Positions 6,371 through 8,617 of a DNA stretch of 8,617 bases are shown piece after piece (positions within the stretch are counted from its first letter, which is position 1; every line of letters begins with the position of its first letter). The stretch covers positions 1 through 8,617 of the forward strand of contig JAIFNM010000057.1 of assembly GCA_020047725.1 (NCBI GenBank). The letters run 5' to 3'. The position numbers were made by a program, and so were the translations under genes. The notes under the pieces are model-generated. The model ran no database searches and had not been told where the DNA came from. It saw only the letters and a list, made by a program, of their open reading frames with translations. The stretch is from Betaproteobacteria bacterium (lineage in GTDB: Bacteria; Pseudomonadota; Gammaproteobacteria; Burkholderiales; Rhodocyclaceae).

Positions 6371-8462
6371 TGACTACTGGATCGCGGGCATAGAGTGTTG
6401 CTGTCGCGGGAATCGGGTTTGATGCCGGACCCCCACCGACGGTGCTGGTAACCGTGTTGGCGCCAATGACATTGTTGAAGGTTCCAACAGCAACTGCATA
6501 AACATCAATTTCTGCGACGCAAGTCGCGGAAACGCCACCAATCGCCGCCGGCATGTTGCCATTGCTGACCGCCACGCTGCCGGCAGTGGGCGCGGAAACG
6601 GTGGCGCCAGCACAGTCCGTAAAGGGGCTGGGGCCTGCCGGCACGGTGAGACCGGCAGGCAGCGTATCGGTAACGGCGAGGTTGGTTAGCGGCAGGGCGA
6701 GCGGATTGATGAACGTGAGCCGCAAACGGGCCCGCTGACCGGGTTTGATGACCGTCGGGATAAATTGTTTGGTGACCCCGATATTGGCAAGGGCTGACAG
6801 GCTCGTGGTGGCTGGCAAGGTATTGGTCACGCCCTGCGCCGTTGTTACAGCACTGGCCGGGATGACGTTCTGCACCGTCCCTACCGTGCGCAACGTGACG
6901 TTGACGCAACTGGCACCCGCTGCCAGGGTTGCCCCGGCAAGCGATACCGAAGTGCCATCAACGACAGCAGTGACGACGCCGCCGGGACAAGTGGTCGTGC
7001 CCGGCGCGGTCGCCACGCGCATGCCTGAAAGTGCACCGCCCGCAGTACCATCGGTGGTGAAGTAGTCGGTCAGGTTGAGGTTGGAGAGTGGCAACGCGCC
7101 GGAGTTATTGAAGCTGATGGTCAGCACACTCGTCTGGCCTGGCGCAGTAAGGCTGTTCGGCGACGTACTATTGGTGACGGTGAGAGCCCCCGTCGCGTTG
7201 TTGTTCAGGGTGGCGCTTACGATGGAAATGTTTCGCACTCCGCCCGCCGCGGTGATATTGCCGGCAGGAATATTGTTTACCCAGTTGGCGCCGCCTGTGC
7301 CTTTGACATCAAAGACAAAATCGCACTGACCACTGGCCGGAATCACTGCCCCGCTCAGGGTCGCACTGGACGCTCCTGCCGTAGCGATAATCGCTGTCGT
7401 GCCACCACAAGTCGTATGAGCATTGCTGGGATTTGCCACGGTCATGTTGGCTGGCAGCGGGTCGATGACGCTGACGCTGTTCAAGGTTCCCGTCCCAACG
7501 TTGCCGAGACGAATAGTGACAGTGGACGTCCCGCCGCTCTGGATCACGGTAGGCGAAAAGGACTTGCTCGCCGTTAGTGACGAGTTGAAGGTGAGATTGC
7601 TAGTCACCGGGCCGGGGCTGGATGCCAGCCGGGTCGTGGTATCCGCCAGCGTCTCAGTGGCGGTAATCGCTCCGAGGGGTAACGTATTGGTATAAAGGCC
7701 AGCCGCGCCAGTCACATCGACCTTGAGTACGCAGGTGCCGTTGGCACCGGTGCCATTCGTTGCACGAGCAGGTATCGTTGCGCCGCTCATGCTGACGCTG
7801 GAGGCACCTGGCGTGGCGGTAAGGATCGCGCCGCTACAGGTGCTCGAGGCATTAGCCGGATTGGCCAACACCAGTTGCAGGCCGGTGCTTCCGATCGGCA
7901 GGTTGTCGATAAAACTGGCACCCGTCATGGGCTGCGCCGACAGGTTGGTATAGGTTACGGTAAGCTGGGACACCGTGCCTTCAGACGCACTGTTGGGATT
8001 GAACGCCTTGCTCACTGTTAGTACGCTGGACAGGGTCGAACTGACGCCAGGAGAAGCGCTGAAGTTGCAGATAGGGCCTGCGCCGTTGTTGTTGCAGACA
8101 CCGGCGGCACCGATCGTGTTGGTGATTATGCCGGAGCCGCTGGTCGGTGCTTGTGCCCAGAAAGTGATGGTACACACGCCGGCGTTAGGGCCACTGCCGG
8201 CCGGCACCGTACCGATAGAGAAATGAGGCGTGGCCGTGCTGGCCGGCAGGGCGGGAATATCGTGCGTCAGGGTGCTGCACCCGGCGCCTGAAAGGGCAGG
8301 CGCCGCCGGGCTGCTGGGCAGGGCAATCATGCCTGTAGGCAGCACATCGGTAACGCGCACGTTGGTGAGCACAGTCGCCGCGTAGTTGCTGACCGTCACC
8401 GTGTATTGCACCGGATTGCCGGGAGCGACGATGACCGGGTTATGCGTCTTGCCAATAATCAG
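5600..8462 (-). repeat. Array of seven DUF11-type protein units, each with a cysteine pair
   Basis: Successive units begin near 8462, 8024, 7580, 7186, 6788, 6385 and 5985, a period of about 400-440 bp. Recurring elements are a K.(F/H).P segment, a GG.S(T)LTI strand, N.....L....LTD.LP, a first Cys before GG or GA, a SLAGATIPA-like strand, a second Cys and a TNTIP-like end. Every unit has two cysteines 25-34 residues apart. A further partial unit, showing its second Cys (NCVITL), continues past the right edge. Boundaries are approximate because they are set from motifs read by eye. Confidence 0.85.
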
Positions 8463-8617
8463 TTGATCGACCACCGTAACACTATGAGCAGCCGAGTTGC
8501 TGATGATGCTCAGGTCGGTATTGGTCACACCCCCCTGAGGAATGGTGTCGGTAAAAGTTTCGGGCGTGCCGAGAGTGGCAAGAGTGGCGATATAGGTCAG
8601 GGTGATGACACAGTTTG
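6285..8617 (-). CDS. Giant DUF11-repeat surface protein, upstream part, interrupted by frameshift (partial)
   Basis: The frame enters from the right edge already inside a DUF11-like unit (NCVITLTYIATL) and is open to a TAA at 6285-6287, so the true start lies outside. A GTG at 8528 is an internal valine and not a start. The protein consists of repeated DUF11-type beta-sandwich units of about 130 residues. Each opens with a K.F.P..I..GG.S.LTI...N-like segment, followed by a LTDTLP-type motif and two cysteines. Units begin near 8462, 8024, 7580, 7186, 6788 and 6385. DUF11 units are known mainly from secreted and surface proteins. The last residues before the stop (RWHFYPDHHAD) do not fit the family and follow a 16-bp duplication. 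Deleting one copy restores PGGISTLTITLTN and continues into the downstream piece. As sequenced, the product would end partway through the sixth unit. Without the duplication this and the next entry are one gene. Confidence 0.92.
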   Translation of the reverse strand, partial: NCVITLTYIATLATLGTPETFTDTIPQGGVTNTDLSIISNSAAHSVTVVDQLIIGKTHNPVIVAPGNPVQYTVTVSNYAATVLTNVRVTDVLPTGMIALPSSPAAPALSGAGCSTLTHDIPALPASTATPHFSIGTVPAGSGPNAGVCTITFWAQAPTSGSGIITNTIGAAGVCNNNGAGPICNFSASPGVSSTLSSVLTVSKAFNPNSASEGTVSQLTVTYTNLSAQPMTGASFIDNLPIGSTGLQLVLANPANASSTCSGAILTATPGASSVSMSGATIPARATNGTGANGTCVLKVDVTGAAGLYTNTLPLGAITATETLADTTTRLASSPGPVTSNLTFNSSLTASKSFSPTVIQSGGTSTVTIRLGNVGTGTLNSVSVIDPLPANMTVANPSNAHTTCGGTTAIIATAGASSATLSGAVIPASGQCDFVFDVKGTGGANWVNNIPAGNITAAGGVRNISIVSATLNNNATGALTVTNSTSPNSLTAPGQTSVLTISFNNSGALPLSNLNLTDYFTTDGTAGGALSGMRVATAPGTTTCPGGVVTAVVDGTSVSLAGATLAAGASCVNVTLRTVGTVQNVIPASAVTTAQGVTNTLPATTSLSALANIGVTKQFIPTVIKPGQRARLRLTFINPLALPLTNLAVTDTLPAGLTVPAGPSPFTDCAGATVSAPTAGSVAVSNGNMPAAIGGVSATCVAEIDVYAVAVGTFNNVIGANTVTSTVGGGPASNPIPATATLYARDPVVIAKAFSPNQITPGGISTRWHFYPDHHAD
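6304..6335. repeat. Perfect 16-bp tandem duplication that shifts the reading frame
   Basis: The unit gggtagaaatgccacc (plus strand) occurs twice head to tail, at 6304-6319 and 6320-6335. On the coding strand it encodes the conserved GGIST turn of DUF11 unit 6. Sixteen is not a multiple of three, so the second copy pushes the frame by one and leads to TAA at 6285-6287. With one copy the coding strand reads PGGISTLTITLTN, which matches the neighbouring unit's AGGTSTLTITLGN. Confidence 0.97.

Noticed and set aside
8526..8528. GTG at 8528 as start of the DUF11 gene
   Set aside because: The same frame stays open to the right edge and encodes a continuing DUF11-like strand (NCVITLTYIATL, then ETFTDTIPQGG), so this is an internal valine.
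4496..8617. CRISPR array or mobile element behind the periodic sequence
   Set aside because: The period is about 375-440 bp, in frame, and explained by protein units. There are no short identical repeats with unique spacers, no terminal inverted repeats and no transposase.

Overview
The window is wholly coding on the minus strand. It holds parts of two large genes that together look like an envelope or cell-surface operon of a Gram-negative bacterium. The evidence for a Gram-negative host is an OmpA-type peptidoglycan-binding domain behind an export signal, and a giant DUF11/SdrD-B-type repeat protein made next to it. The base composition is moderately GC-rich. A proteobacterium, perhaps a betaproteobacterium, fits this gene pair, but nothing here fixes the taxon.

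Reading in the direction of transcription (right to left): from the right edge to about 2255 lies one giant gene whose start is outside the window. It encodes seven DUF11-type units of about 130 residues (about 8462 to 5600), three SdrD-B-like units (about 5590 to 4496), another DUF11 unit, two B-type or carboxypeptidase-regulatory-like modules, a ninth DUF11 unit, a final B-type unit with a calcium-loop-like motif, and a short OmpA-like C-terminal tail. The reading frame is broken once, in the sixth DUF11 unit, by a perfect 16-bp tandem duplication (6304-6335). Removing one copy joins the two frames exactly, giving at least 2114 residues in this window.

The second gene starts at 2258 inside the stop of the first (ATGA overlap), with a strong Shine-Dalgarno in the tail of the first gene. 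It runs off the left edge with at least 752 codons. It has a signal peptide, an OmpA-like domain near its N-terminus, Ig/carboxypeptidase-like modules, and then a long aromatic-rich region that may be an outer-membrane beta-barrel or beta-rich segment.

Inferred role: the second protein anchors to peptidoglycan and the outer membrane, and the giant repeat protein is its exported partner, possibly a disulfide- and calcium-stabilised surface fibre or adhesin. The 4-bp overlap suggests coupled translation. No RNA gene, CRISPR array, insertion sequence, promoter or terminator is visible, and there is no intergenic stretch.
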